Below are positions 1 to 5,560 of a DNA stretch of 5,825 nt, piece after piece (within the stretch, counting starts at the first letter, position 1; every line of letters begins with the position of its first letter). The DNA is from Deltaproteobacteria bacterium (GTDB taxonomy: Bacteria; Bdellovibrionota_C; UBA2361; OMII01). The stretch lies in the NCBI GenBank assembly GCA_023262305.1, contig JALRCK010000155.1:1-5825 (forward strand), given 5' to 3'. Made by a program: the position numbers and the translations under genes. The notes beneath the pieces were generated by a model. That model was not told the origin of the DNA and did not search any database. It saw only the letters and a list, made by a program, of their open reading frames with translations.

Positions 1-69
1 TCTGATGGCATTCAGGAGTTGATCAAGGGTTACCGCATGCTGAAACGAAGTCCGATGAGGACCGTATAG
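1..69 (+). CDS. C-terminal tail of an upstream gene, possibly an NAD-dependent sugar epimerase/dehydratase (partial)
   Basis: Frame 1 is open from the first base to a TAG at 67-69; the other two forward frames hit stops early. It encodes 22 residues beginning SDGIQELIKGY and ending SPMRTV. The stop lies one base before the ATG of the next gene, the spacing expected inside this compact operon, so a real upstream gene is likely. The pattern 'DGIxELIxGY' followed by a short basic tail resembles the C-terminal helix of extended short-chain dehydrogenases that act on nucleotide sugars. That family guess rests on very little sequence and is weak. If right, the gene could supply a dehydratase or epimerase step for the same sugar. 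Confidence 0.5.
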   Translation, partial: SDGIQELIKGYRMLKRSPMRTV

Positions 70-70
70 T

Positions 71-787
71 ATGATAGGCGAGGTCACAGCGGTCATTCTG
101 GCGGGTGGTTTGGGAACGCGTTTGCGCGCGGCGGTTTCGGACCGTCCCAAGGTTCTCGCCGATGTCGCAGGCCAACCTTTCCTCGAGCGCATCTTCGAGC
201 AGCTGCGCGGATTCGGTGTGCGAAAGGTGGTGGTATGCACCGGGTACATGGCTGAGCAGATTGAGCACCTCTACCAGGCTTCGTTCAAAGACCTCTCCAT
301 AACGCACTCCCGCGAGCACGCACTCCTCGGGACAGCTGGAGCGGTTCGTTTTGCGCTTGAGCACATCACCACGGATCGTGCGCTGGTGTTGAATGGGGAC
401 TCCTACTGTGAGTTCAATTACCCAACTTTCAAATCGTTCCACGATGCCAAAGATGCGGAGGCCTCCCTCCTTCTGACGTATGTTGAGGATTGCTCGCGGT
501 ATGGATCTGTAGTGATCGATGAAAACGGAAAAATCGAGAGCTTTATTGAGAAGTCAGGAGCTACTGGCGCCGGATTCATCAATGCAGGGGTGTATCTGAT
601 GGAGCGCTCGCTCATTAAGGAAATCCCACCCGGACGGATCCTCTCCCTTGAGAAGGATATCTTCCCACAGTGGATCGGTCGCAAATTCTATGGACATGCG
701 ACCAATACCCCGATGTTTATTGATATTGGAACGCCACAGTCATTTGAGCAGGCACAGAGCCTCTTTTCGTGGAGAACCGACTCATGA
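71..787 (+). CDS. hddC: HddC-like D-glycero-alpha-D-manno-heptose 1-phosphate nucleotidyltransferase
   Basis: This 238-residue protein is a single-domain NTP_transferase enzyme of the GT-A-like sugar-phosphate nucleotidyltransferase fold, cytoplasmic, with no signal peptide. It shows the GGxGTRL signature at residues 12-18 followed by RPK at 25-27 (nucleotide and pyrophosphate binding), LGTAGA at 86-91, NGDSY at 108-112 with Asp110 as likely metal ligand, NAGVY at 171-175, and FIDIGTP at 216-222 with Asp218 as the likely second metal ligand. Its length fits HddC, which transfers GMP to D-alpha-D-heptose 1-phosphate, and it lacks the C-terminal extensions of larger pyrophosphorylases. The GDP assignment comes from the adjacent GmhA and HddA genes, because the fold alone cannot separate GTP, CTP and dTTP users. 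The ATG at 71 has GAGG at 57-60 ten bases upstream and puts the GGxGTRL motif at the usual distance from the N terminus. It overlaps gmhA by 4 nt. Confidence 0.85.
   Translation: MIGEVTAVILAGGLGTRLRAAVSDRPKVLADVAGQPFLERIFEQLRGFGVRKVVVCTGYMAEQIEHLYQASFKDLSITHSREHALLGTAGAVRFALEHITTDRALVLNGDSYCEFNYPTFKSFHDAKDAEASLLLTYVEDCSRYGSVVIDENGKIESFIEKSGATGAGFINAGVYLMERSLIKEIPPGRILSLEKDIFPQWIGRKFYGHATNTPMFIDIGTPQSFEQAQSLFSWRTDS
771..774 (+). promoter_or_regulatory. Ribosome binding site that selects the gmhA start
   Basis: GGAG at 771-774 lies nine bases before the ATG at 784, inside the end of the nucleotidyltransferase gene. It supports ATG 784 over the in-frame GTG at 769, which would overlap this motif and has only a pyrimidine-rich stretch before it. 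ATG 784 also forms an ATGA overlap with the upstream stop. Confidence 0.55.
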
Positions 788-1386
788 AAGATGCGATCAC
801 GGTTGTGCAACAACGCTTAAGTGAGAGCAACGCGGTGCGGCAGCTGGTGATGGAGAGGTGCGCCTCTGACATTATTGAGGCCGCAAGCCTTGTGACGAAA
901 GCATATCGAAATGGCAAGAAGCTCCTTCTCTGCGGAAATGGAGGGAGCGCGGCAGATTGTCAGCACATGGCGGCTGAATTTGTGAGCCGATTGACCAAGG
1001 AGGTCCAGCGCCGGGCACTTCCGGCGGTGGCGTTGACGACTGACTCAAGTTTTCTTACTGCATTTGCGAATGATTGTGGATATGACGGAGTTTTTGAGCG
1101 CCAGGTAGAGGCGCTCGGAGAGAGCGGCGACGTGTTACTCGGTATCAGCACCAGCGGCTCCTCGAAGAATGTAGTTCAGGCGATGAAGCTGGCTAAGGTC
1201 AAAGGACTCTCGTGTATCGCGCTTATGGGCGAGAAGGGGGTCATGAAGGATCTGGCTGATGTTGCTATCGCGGTTCCAAGCTCGCACACGCAGTACATTC
1301 AAGAGAGTCACCTAAGCGTTGAGCACCTCATCTGCGAACTCGTAGAGCGGGAGCTCTTTAGCGACCTGTATCAAAGGAAAGCATGA
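784..1386 (+). CDS. gmhA: Sedoheptulose-7-phosphate isomerase (phosphoheptose isomerase)
   Basis: This 200-residue SIS-domain protein converts sedoheptulose 7-phosphate to D-glycero-D-manno-heptose 7-phosphate, the first committed step of bacterial heptose synthesis, in the cytoplasm. The family signature GNGGSAADCQHMAAEF spans residues 51-66, with His61 and Glu65 at the positions of known zinc/catalytic residues. Gln173 and His181 in the segment YIQESHLSVEH (171-181) match the remaining zinc ligands and catalytic His described for GmhA enzymes. ISTSGSS (121-127) is the sugar-phosphate binding loop. The length is close to the family norm of about 190-200. ATG 784 is preferred over the in-frame GTG 769 because of the GGAG at 771-774 and the ATGA overlap with the preceding stop, which implies translational coupling. 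It also overlaps the kinase gene downstream by ATGA. All key residues are present, so I expect an active enzyme. Confidence 0.93.
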   Translation: MKDAITVVQQRLSESNAVRQLVMERCASDIIEAASLVTKAYRNGKKLLLCGNGGSAADCQHMAAEFVSRLTKEVQRRALPAVALTTDSSFLTAFANDCGYDGVFERQVEALGESGDVLLGISTSGSSKNVVQAMKLAKVKGLSCIALMGEKGVMKDLADVAIAVPSSHTQYIQESHLSVEHLICELVERELFSDLYQRKA

Positions 1387-2447
1387 TTATCTCCCGAACA
1401 CCCTATCGAATATCACTCTTTGGCGGAGGCACAGATTTTCCTGCGTGGTATCTTCGTCATGGAGGCTCGGTTGTTTCTTCTTCGATCGACAAATATTGCT
1501 ACCTGACCTGCCGATATCTTCCTCCCTTTTTGGAGCACAAATATCGCGTGGTGTGGTCGAAGATCGAGCAGACCAACACGATCGATGAGATTCAGCACCC
1601 GGCTGTACGAGCCGTTCTCAAGCACATCGATATCAACCGAGGGCTTGAGATCCACGCGGTCGGTGACCTGCCAGCGCGAAGCGGCATGGGAACGAGCTCG
1701 GCGTTTACGGTGGGATTGCTGAATGCGTGCTACGGTCTCGCTGGTCGCATGATTTCCAAGAACGACTTGGCGATGGAGAGCATTCACCTTGAGCAGAACG
1801 TTCTTAAAGAAGCGGTTGGTTCCCAAGACCAGGTGTCTGCCGCGTATGGTGGACTCAATCGAATTGATTTTCACACCAACGGAGAGATAACGGTAACGCC
1901 GGTCACCATCTCTGGAGAAAGAATTCGGGAGCTCAACAGCCACCTGATGCTCTTCTACACCGGTATCGCTCGAACCTCAGCGGAGGTTCAAAGCAAGTTC
2001 GTTCAAAACCTTGGCGCGAAGAAGCGGCAGCTGCGTATCATGAAGGATCTTGTTGATGAGAGCATCTCGATCCTCAATAGCAAAGCCGACATCACAGAGT
2101 TCGGCGAGTTGCTGCAAGAGGCGTGGGATGTGAAGCGTGGATTTAGCTCCCTGGTGTCAAATCCTGACGTTGATGATATCCATAGCGAGGCGATGGCGGC
2201 CGGGGCGATCGGAGGAAAGATCACCGGAGCAGGAGGGGGAGGATTCTTGCTCCTCTTCGTTCCCCCCGAAAAGCAGCAGAAGGTGAAGGAGGCCCTCAAT
2301 CGATTCCTTCACGTTCCGTTTAAGTTCGATTTTGGTGGAAGCCAGATCATCTTCGCTGATCGTGACGCTGACTACACCCTCGAGGAGAAGGCTCGTGAGA
2401 TGAAGAGCCTGACGCCCTTTCGAGAGATGAATTATGGAAAAGTTTAA
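1383..2447 (+). CDS. hddA: HddA-like D-glycero-alpha-D-manno-heptose 7-phosphate kinase (GHMP kinase)
   Basis: This 354-residue GHMP-family kinase most likely phosphorylates heptose 7-phosphate at O1 with alpha configuration, giving heptose 1,7-bisphosphate for the GDP branch. It contains all three GHMP motifs: RTPYRISLFGGGTDFP near the N terminus (5-20), the ATP-binding Gly/Ser loop GDLPARSGMGTSSA (94-107), and the C-terminal GGKITGAGGGGFLL (277-290). GSQDQ at 146-150 carries a candidate catalytic Asp149. The N-terminal motif with GGGTD is typical of heptose/fucose-type GHMP kinases rather than galactokinase or mevalonate kinase. The beta-specific route uses the unrelated ribokinase-like HldE, so this gene marks the alpha/GDP pathway. 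The ATG overlaps the gmhA stop (ATGA), with AGGA at 1375-1378 four bases upstream. The 3' end overlaps the HAD gene by 14 nt. L-fucokinase-type activity is a less likely alternative given the gmhA neighbour. Confidence 0.88.
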   Translation: MIISRTPYRISLFGGGTDFPAWYLRHGGSVVSSSIDKYCYLTCRYLPPFLEHKYRVVWSKIEQTNTIDEIQHPAVRAVLKHIDINRGLEIHAVGDLPARSGMGTSSAFTVGLLNACYGLAGRMISKNDLAMESIHLEQNVLKEAVGSQDQVSAAYGGLNRIDFHTNGEITVTPVTISGERIRELNSHLMLFYTGIARTSAEVQSKFVQNLGAKKRQLRIMKDLVDESISILNSKADITEFGELLQEAWDVKRGFSSLVSNPDVDDIHSEAMAAGAIGGKITGAGGGGFLLLFVPPEKQQKVKEALNRFLHVPFKFDFGGSQIIFADRDADYTLEEKAREMKSLTPFREMNYGKV

Positions 2448-3084
2448 AGCTGTACTCTTCGACTTCGATGGTGTCATCGGGAAGACGCTCGAAGATAGCT
2501 GTCGAGCGTGGGCTCGCGCCTGCACAGAGTCGGGGCTGACGTTTGACCCAGAGGAGTTTTATGTCAGCGAGGGGATGAAGTCGATCGAATATGCTCGTCG
2601 GCTGCTGGCTCGTCACGACCGCGACCCTCAGATGGCGGAAGCCTTGGTTTCTCGCAAAGATCAGCTCTATCGGGAGAGTAATCAGTTCTCATTTTATGTG
2701 GGGATTGAGGGTCTGGTGCATCAGCTTCGGGGCGATGGTGTCAAGGTTGCTGTCGTATCGGGCGGAAGCCGAGCGAGGCTTCTCTCCGGTCAAGCGGGAG
2801 AGCTTCTCAAAAGAGTTGATGTTGTTGTGACGGGTGATGAGTTGGTCCAAGGGAAGCCGGCGCCGGAGGGATATCGCAAAGCCGCCGAAGCCCTTCAAGT
2901 ATCTCCCGACGAATGCTTAGTTATTGAGAACGCTCCCCTGGGTATCCAGGCGGCCAAGAGCGCGGGGATGGCGTGCGTCGGTGTCTGCTCTACGCTCTCG
3001 CACTCGCACCTTCGCAGCGCTGATAGGGTGGTTGCCAACCACGCTGAGTTGGTTCAGCTTCTGAGTGAGGGGACTGTAGACTAA
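2434..3084 (+). CDS. HAD-superfamily hydrolase, beta-phosphoglucomutase-like; candidate heptose 1,7-bisphosphate 7-phosphatase
   Basis: This 216-residue cytoplasmic HAD protein has motif I DFDGV at 10-14 (nucleophile Asp10, acid/base Asp12), motif II Ser109 in VVSGGS (107-112), motif III Lys141 in GKPAP (140-144), and the motif IV segment IENAPLGIQAAKSAGM (164-179) with Glu165. Roughly 60-80 residues between motifs I and II form a helical cap, the arrangement of subfamily I (PGM-like) enzymes. It lies between hddA and the tailoring genes and overlaps hddA by 14 nt. In known GDP-heptose operons that position holds GmhB, which removes the 7-phosphate, but GmhB is a capless HisB-N-like HAD of about 180 residues with a different motif I. 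I therefore infer, without proof, that this protein fills the GmhB role. A phosphosugar mutase or house-cleaning phosphatase is possible. Motif IV reads Glu-Asn where beta-phosphoglucomutase usually has Glu-Asp. The chosen ATG has a GAGAG at 2422-2426. Confidence 0.8.
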   Translation: MEKFKAVLFDFDGVIGKTLEDSCRAWARACTESGLTFDPEEFYVSEGMKSIEYARRLLARHDRDPQMAEALVSRKDQLYRESNQFSFYVGIEGLVHQLRGDGVKVAVVSGGSRARLLSGQAGELLKRVDVVVTGDELVQGKPAPEGYRKAAEALQVSPDECLVIENAPLGIQAAKSAGMACVGVCSTLSHSHLRSADRVVANHAELVQLLSEGTVD

Positions 3085-3107
3085 ACACCCGAGCAACGCT
3101 TGAGTGT
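3085..3107 (+). other. Small imperfect hairpin in the only gap between operon genes
   Basis: ACAC at 3085-3088 can pair with GTGT at 3104-3107, and after one mismatch 3090-3094 pairs with 3098-3102 including a G-U, leaving a three-base loop. It sits just after the HAD stop, in the 46-nt gap before the methyltransferase. No T run follows, so it is not a classical terminator. It might mark an mRNA processing or stability point, or be chance. Confidence 0.25.
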
Positions 3108-3117
3108 AGAGATTGAT

Positions 3118-3121
3118 AGGA
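3118..3121 (+). promoter_or_regulatory. Ribosome binding site that selects the methyltransferase start
   Basis: AGGA at 3118-3121 is nine bases before the ATG at 3131. A TTG at 3113 is in frame but would place this motif inside the coding region and has no comparable purine motif upstream. Starting at 3131 also puts the first zinc cysteine at residue 3, usual for this family. Confidence 0.5.
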
Positions 3122-3130
3122 AGAAGAGAT

Positions 3131-4339
3131 ATGAAATGCCGAATCTGCGATGGAACCGATCTCGTTCCAGCCTTGGACCTGGGACTTCAACCGTGGGCCA
3201 ATCACTTTTTGTCAGCTGATGAAGTTGGAAGCGAGCCAAAGTATCCCTTGAAGCTCGTGTACTGCCAGGATTGCGCCTGTGTTCAACTAGACTACACCGT
3301 CCCTAAAGAGGTGATGTTCGCCGACCACACCTACGTTTCTGGAACCACCAAAACGTTGGCTGACCACTTTATGCGGACCGCCAAGGAGGTCGATCGTCTC
3401 TTCACAACTGGTCGCCCAGGTAAGAGCGTTCTCGATATCGGATCGAACGATGGCACGCAGCTCAAACAATACAAGGAGCTCGGCTTTGAGGTAAGAGGCG
3501 TTGAGTCGTGCAGCAAGATCGCGAAGCTCGCGAATGACTCCGGCATTCCAACGGTTGCAGAGTTCTTTAATGAAGGGACCGCACGGAACCTCAACCAGAA
3601 ATTCGATGTGATCAATGCCTCGGGTGTTTTCTTTCACCTTGAGGAGCTGCACTCAGCCACTCGCGGCATCAAAGTCGCCTTGAAGCCGGATGGCGTCTTC
3701 GTCATTCAGTTCCTCTACATGAAGAGCATCGTTGAGAATCTGGCTTTTGATCAGATCTACCACGAGCACCTCCTCTACTACACGCTGAAGACCGTTGAAC
3801 GATTACTCAACCGGCACGGACTGACGGGCTTTGATGGCTACCTCTCGCCGATTCACGGCGGTTCGATGATCCTCTATGTCACGCATCAAGAGGCGAACCG
3901 AGAAACGAGCGATCGATTGCGAGCGCTCATCGCTGAGGAGGATGCGGCACGGTCGAATGAATTGTCGACGTACCAAAAGTTTGCTGAGAAGGTCGCCGCA
4001 ATGAAGCGAGAGACGCTCGCGTTCCTTGAGGGTGCTAAGAAAGAGGGCAAGAGGATCTTTGGATTCGGGGCCCCCGTTAAGGGCAACACCTTCCTCAACT
4101 ACTGCGGTATCGGCAAGCAGCACCTCGACTGCCTCGTTGAGAAGAACGAGCTCCGTCGAGGGCTCCATTCTCCCGGCATGCACATCCCAATTGTTATTGA
4201 GAAAGAGGTCTCAGATCACCCTGATATCTACTTCTGTTTGGCGTGGAATTTTAAGGATGAGATCCTTAAAAATAATAAACACCTGATCGACCATGGGGTG
4301 TCCTTTTTCTTCCCCGTTAATCCAAAGGAGCATGCGTGA
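3131..4339 (+). CDS. SAM-dependent sugar C-methyltransferase (TylC3/NovU-like, zinc-binding)
   Basis: This 402-residue protein has the three-part layout of nucleotide-sugar C-methyltransferases. First is an N-terminal zinc domain with Cys3/Cys6 (CRIC) and Cys45/Cys48 (CQDC). Next comes a Rossmann methyltransferase domain with the SAM motif LDIGSNDGT at 101-109. Last is a C-terminal domain with GFGAPVKGNTFLNYCGI at 311-327. The conserved YHEH at 210-213 lies in the expected active-site region. Characterised relatives (TylC3, NovU, TcaB9 families) methylate a carbon next to a 4-keto group, usually C3, or C5 for NovU, of a TDP-deoxysugar. Here the neighbours suggest a GDP-linked heptose or hexose ketosugar. 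The length of about 400 is typical for the family and nothing is missing. It follows the HAD gene after 46 nt and ends in a GTGA overlap with the reductase, so those two genes are probably translated together. The exact sugar and carbon cannot be read from the sequence. Confidence 0.88.
   Translation: MKCRICDGTDLVPALDLGLQPWANHFLSADEVGSEPKYPLKLVYCQDCACVQLDYTVPKEVMFADHTYVSGTTKTLADHFMRTAKEVDRLFTTGRPGKSVLDIGSNDGTQLKQYKELGFEVRGVESCSKIAKLANDSGIPTVAEFFNEGTARNLNQKFDVINASGVFFHLEELHSATRGIKVALKPDGVFVIQFLYMKSIVENLAFDQIYHEHLLYYTLKTVERLLNRHGLTGFDGYLSPIHGGSMILYVTHQEANRETSDRLRALIAEEDAARSNELSTYQKFAEKVAAMKRETLAFLEGAKKEGKRIFGFGAPVKGNTFLNYCGIGKQHLDCLVEKNELRRGLHSPGMHIPIVIEKEVSDHPDIYFCLAWNFKDEILKNNKHLIDHGVSFFFPVNPKEHA
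4324..4330 (+). promoter_or_regulatory. Strong ribosome binding site for a GTG start
   Basis: AAAGGAG at 4324-4330, inside the last codons of the methyltransferase gene, lies five bases before the GTG at 4336. This near-ideal Shine-Dalgarno sequence supports the GTG as the real start of the reductase gene, whose GTGA overlaps the upstream stop. Confidence 0.7.
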
Positions 4340-5262
4340 GGATCTTTGTTACAGGAGCGACCGGTTTTTTAGGCACTCACCTGGTGAAGTCTCTGAGCGC
4401 TCAGGGGCATGAGGTTACCGCTGTGGGGTCGCGGGAGTGTGATCTGACGCGACAGGGGGCGCTCTCAAAGTTTAGCGCGACCAAGTTCGACCAGATATAT
4501 CACCTCGCGGCATGGACGCAGGCCGGAGATTTTTGTCTCAGACATCCCGGAGAGCAGTGGATTAAGAACCAACAGATCAACACGAATATCCTTGAGTGGT
4601 GGTACTCAGCGCAGCCACAAGCCAAGATGATCGCTATCGGGACAAGCTGTTGCTACGAGCCAGGAACCCCTCACGTTGAGGAGCGCTTCCTTGAGGGCAT
4701 TCCCACCGAGAGCCTCTACACGTACGCGATGACCAAGCGGATGTTGTTAGTTGGCTTGCAGTCGCTCGCGCGCCAGTTCGGCATGAAGTACCTCTTTGTC
4801 GTTCCATCGACGTTGTACGGTGCGGATTACCACCTCGATGGTCGCCAGATGCACTTCATCTTCGACCTCTTGCGAAAGATAGTAGACGGCAAGTTCAAGG
4901 GTTCCCCGGTAGTTCTCTGGGGAGATGGGAATCAACGACGGGAGTTGATTCATGTTTCAACGTTTGTTGAGACGATGACCTACCTCGCTGCACACGTTGA
5001 TAACGATATCTTTAACATCGGCGGGGGAGTTGAGTTTCCGATTCGATGGTATGCAGAGATGCTCGCCGAGTACGTTGGCTTTGACCCAGCTAAAATTCAG
5101 TACGACACCTCAAAATATGTTGGGGCTACCTCGAAGTTCCTGGTTGTCGACAAGGTTAAAAAGACCGTGCCGGGGTTCAATCCTGTACCCCTTGAGCGAG
5201 GGCTCCGAGAGATCGTCGAGTGGTATCTCGACGCTGCGAAGGTTGAGACGAGCGCGGCGTAG
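4336..5262 (+). CDS. Extended SDR: GDP-fucose synthase-like nucleotide-sugar epimerase/reductase
   Basis: This 308-residue extended short-chain dehydrogenase has the NAD(P)-binding GATGFLG at residues 7-13, the catalytic Tyr130/Lys134 pair in YAMTK (130-134), and a TSCCY segment at 103-107. By eye it lines up with GDP-L-fucose synthase: TSCC matches the SSC region, so Cys105 would be the epimerase cysteine, and His173 in QMHFIFDLLR matches the second acid/base. PSTLYG (157-162) matches the conserved substrate-side loop. GDP-fucose synthase epimerises a GDP-4-keto-6-deoxymannose at C3 and C5 and then reduces C4 with NADPH. By analogy this enzyme may epimerise and reduce a GDP-4-keto heptose after C-methylation. 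That substrate is inferred only from its neighbours. The start is GTG 4336, supported by AAAGGAG at 4324-4330 and by the glycine-rich loop at its normal distance from the N terminus. It is the last gene of the operon. Confidence 0.85.
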   Translation: MRIFVTGATGFLGTHLVKSLSAQGHEVTAVGSRECDLTRQGALSKFSATKFDQIYHLAAWTQAGDFCLRHPGEQWIKNQQINTNILEWWYSAQPQAKMIAIGTSCCYEPGTPHVEERFLEGIPTESLYTYAMTKRMLLVGLQSLARQFGMKYLFVVPSTLYGADYHLDGRQMHFIFDLLRKIVDGKFKGSPVVLWGDGNQRRELIHVSTFVETMTYLAAHVDNDIFNIGGGVEFPIRWYAEMLAEYVGFDPAKIQYDTSKYVGATSKFLVVDKVKKTVPGFNPVPLERGLREIVEWYLDAAKVETSAA

Positions 5263-5394
5263 GACGGCGTGCCTCGGAGTTTCAACATGACGCATAGTGC
5301 GCCGATTGGCGCGATAGTGACCCGGATCCTCAAAAGGTCGTGGAGTTCGCCGATTGAGTAGGATCGTACTAAAACGAGCCTTTGAGATCAGGTG

Positions 5395-5400
5395 TATAAT
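5395..5400 (+). promoter_or_regulatory. Candidate -10 box (TATAAT) of a promoter for the downstream gene
   Basis: TATAAT at 5395-5400 is a perfect sigma-70-type -10 hexamer, preceded directly by TG. No good -35 hexamer is seen 16-18 bases upstream, where the bases read roughly AAACGA, so it may be weak or activator-dependent. Transcription would begin near 5407 and give a leader of about 150 nt containing both hairpins before the gene at 5561. Confidence 0.4.
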
Positions 5401-5441
5401 TCCAATCTTCCTCGTCGCGCCTTGGCAGCCCTTCCCATCTC

Positions 5442-5481
5442 TTGCTACCCTAGCAGCCGCTAAAATTTTCTGGGGTAGTAG
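5442..5481 (+). repeat. Imperfect hairpin, 12-bp stem, in the putative leader
   Basis: Bases 5442-5453 can pair with 5470-5481, nine Watson-Crick and three G-U pairs without a bulge. The core is CTACCC (5445-5450) against GGGTAG (5473-5478). The 16-base loop ends in the AT-rich AAAATTTT (5462-5469). No T run follows the stem, so a standard intrinsic terminator is unlikely. In RNA it would lie about 10 nt before the next, perfect hairpin. Confidence 0.45.
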
Positions 5482-5491
5482 AGAGACCTTC

Positions 5492-5529
5492 TGACGGAAG
5501 CTTCGAGTTCGCACTGGAAGCTTCCGTCA
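5492..5529 (+). repeat. Perfect 13-bp inverted repeat before the membrane-protein gene
   Basis: TGACGGAAGCTTC at 5492-5504 is the exact reverse complement of GAAGCTTCCGTCA at 5517-5529, with a 12-base spacer (5505-5516). Each arm contains the 8-base palindrome GAAGCTTC, so GGAAGCTTC is also a direct repeat (5496-5504 and 5516-5524) with a 20-bp period, close to two DNA turns. It could act as an RNA hairpin or as a paired protein-binding operator. It is followed by a purine-rich stretch, not by Ts, which argues against a standard terminator. Confidence 0.65.
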
Positions 5530-5559
5530 ATGAAGGCGGAGGTTAAAGAGAAAGGTTAG
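5530..5559 (+). CDS. Possible 9-residue leader peptide (mini-ORF)
   Basis: An ATG at 5530 begins directly after the inverted repeat and reads MKAEVKEKG before a TAG at 5557-5559, one base before the ATG of the membrane-protein gene. The spacing would allow ribosomes ending here to restart at 5561. It has no clear ribosome binding site of its own, since the hairpin arm lies where one would be, so it may be chance. Confidence 0.18.
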   Translation: MKAEVKEKG

Positions 5560-5560
5560 C

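Larger units (their letters stand above)
5263..5560. other. Intergenic region with promoter and two hairpins, no ordinary gene
   Basis: This gap of about 300 bases separates the sugar operon from the next gene. The first part (5263-5390) shows only a short GCGCC/GGCGC hairpin with a four-base loop (5299-5312) and a nine-base direct repeat CGCCGATTG (5300-5308 and 5348-5356). I see no stem followed by a T run, so the operon has no recognisable intrinsic terminator here. The second part holds a consensus -10 box, two larger hairpins and a mini-ORF, listed separately. A reverse-strand open frame covers much of the region but reads as composition-driven and runs into the reductase gene, so I did not call it. 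Confidence 0.7.

Noticed and set aside
769..783. In-frame GTG at 769 as a longer gmhA start
   Set aside because: No ribosome binding site lies before it, while ATG 784 has GGAG nine bases upstream and forms an ATGA overlap with the preceding stop. The shorter protein also fits the family length.
1413..1943. Reverse-strand open frame of 176 codons inside the kinase gene
   Set aside because: It lies wholly within a gene with all GHMP motifs and has no domain features; it is an antisense shadow.
2434..3084. Naming the HAD gene gmhB
   Set aside because: Position suggests the function, but the motif I surroundings and cap region fit PGM-like HADs rather than the GmhB/HisB-N type.
3113..3130. In-frame TTG at 3113 as a longer methyltransferase start
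   Set aside because: The AGGA motif lies inside this extension and is correctly spaced for the ATG at 3131. The family normally begins just before the first zinc cysteine.
5299..5312. GCGCC-GATT-GGCGC hairpin as the operon terminator
   Set aside because: The stem is only five base pairs and no T run follows.
5110..5514. Reverse-strand open frame of 134 codons across the end of the reductase gene and the intergenic region
   Set aside because: It overlaps a well-supported gene on the other strand, is Arg/Leu-rich as antisense frames often are, and shows no recognisable motif.
5492..5529. Inverted repeat as a rho-independent terminator of the sugar operon
   Set aside because: It is followed by a purine-rich stretch and a ribosome binding site, not a T run, and lies 230 bases beyond the last operon gene and downstream of a likely promoter.
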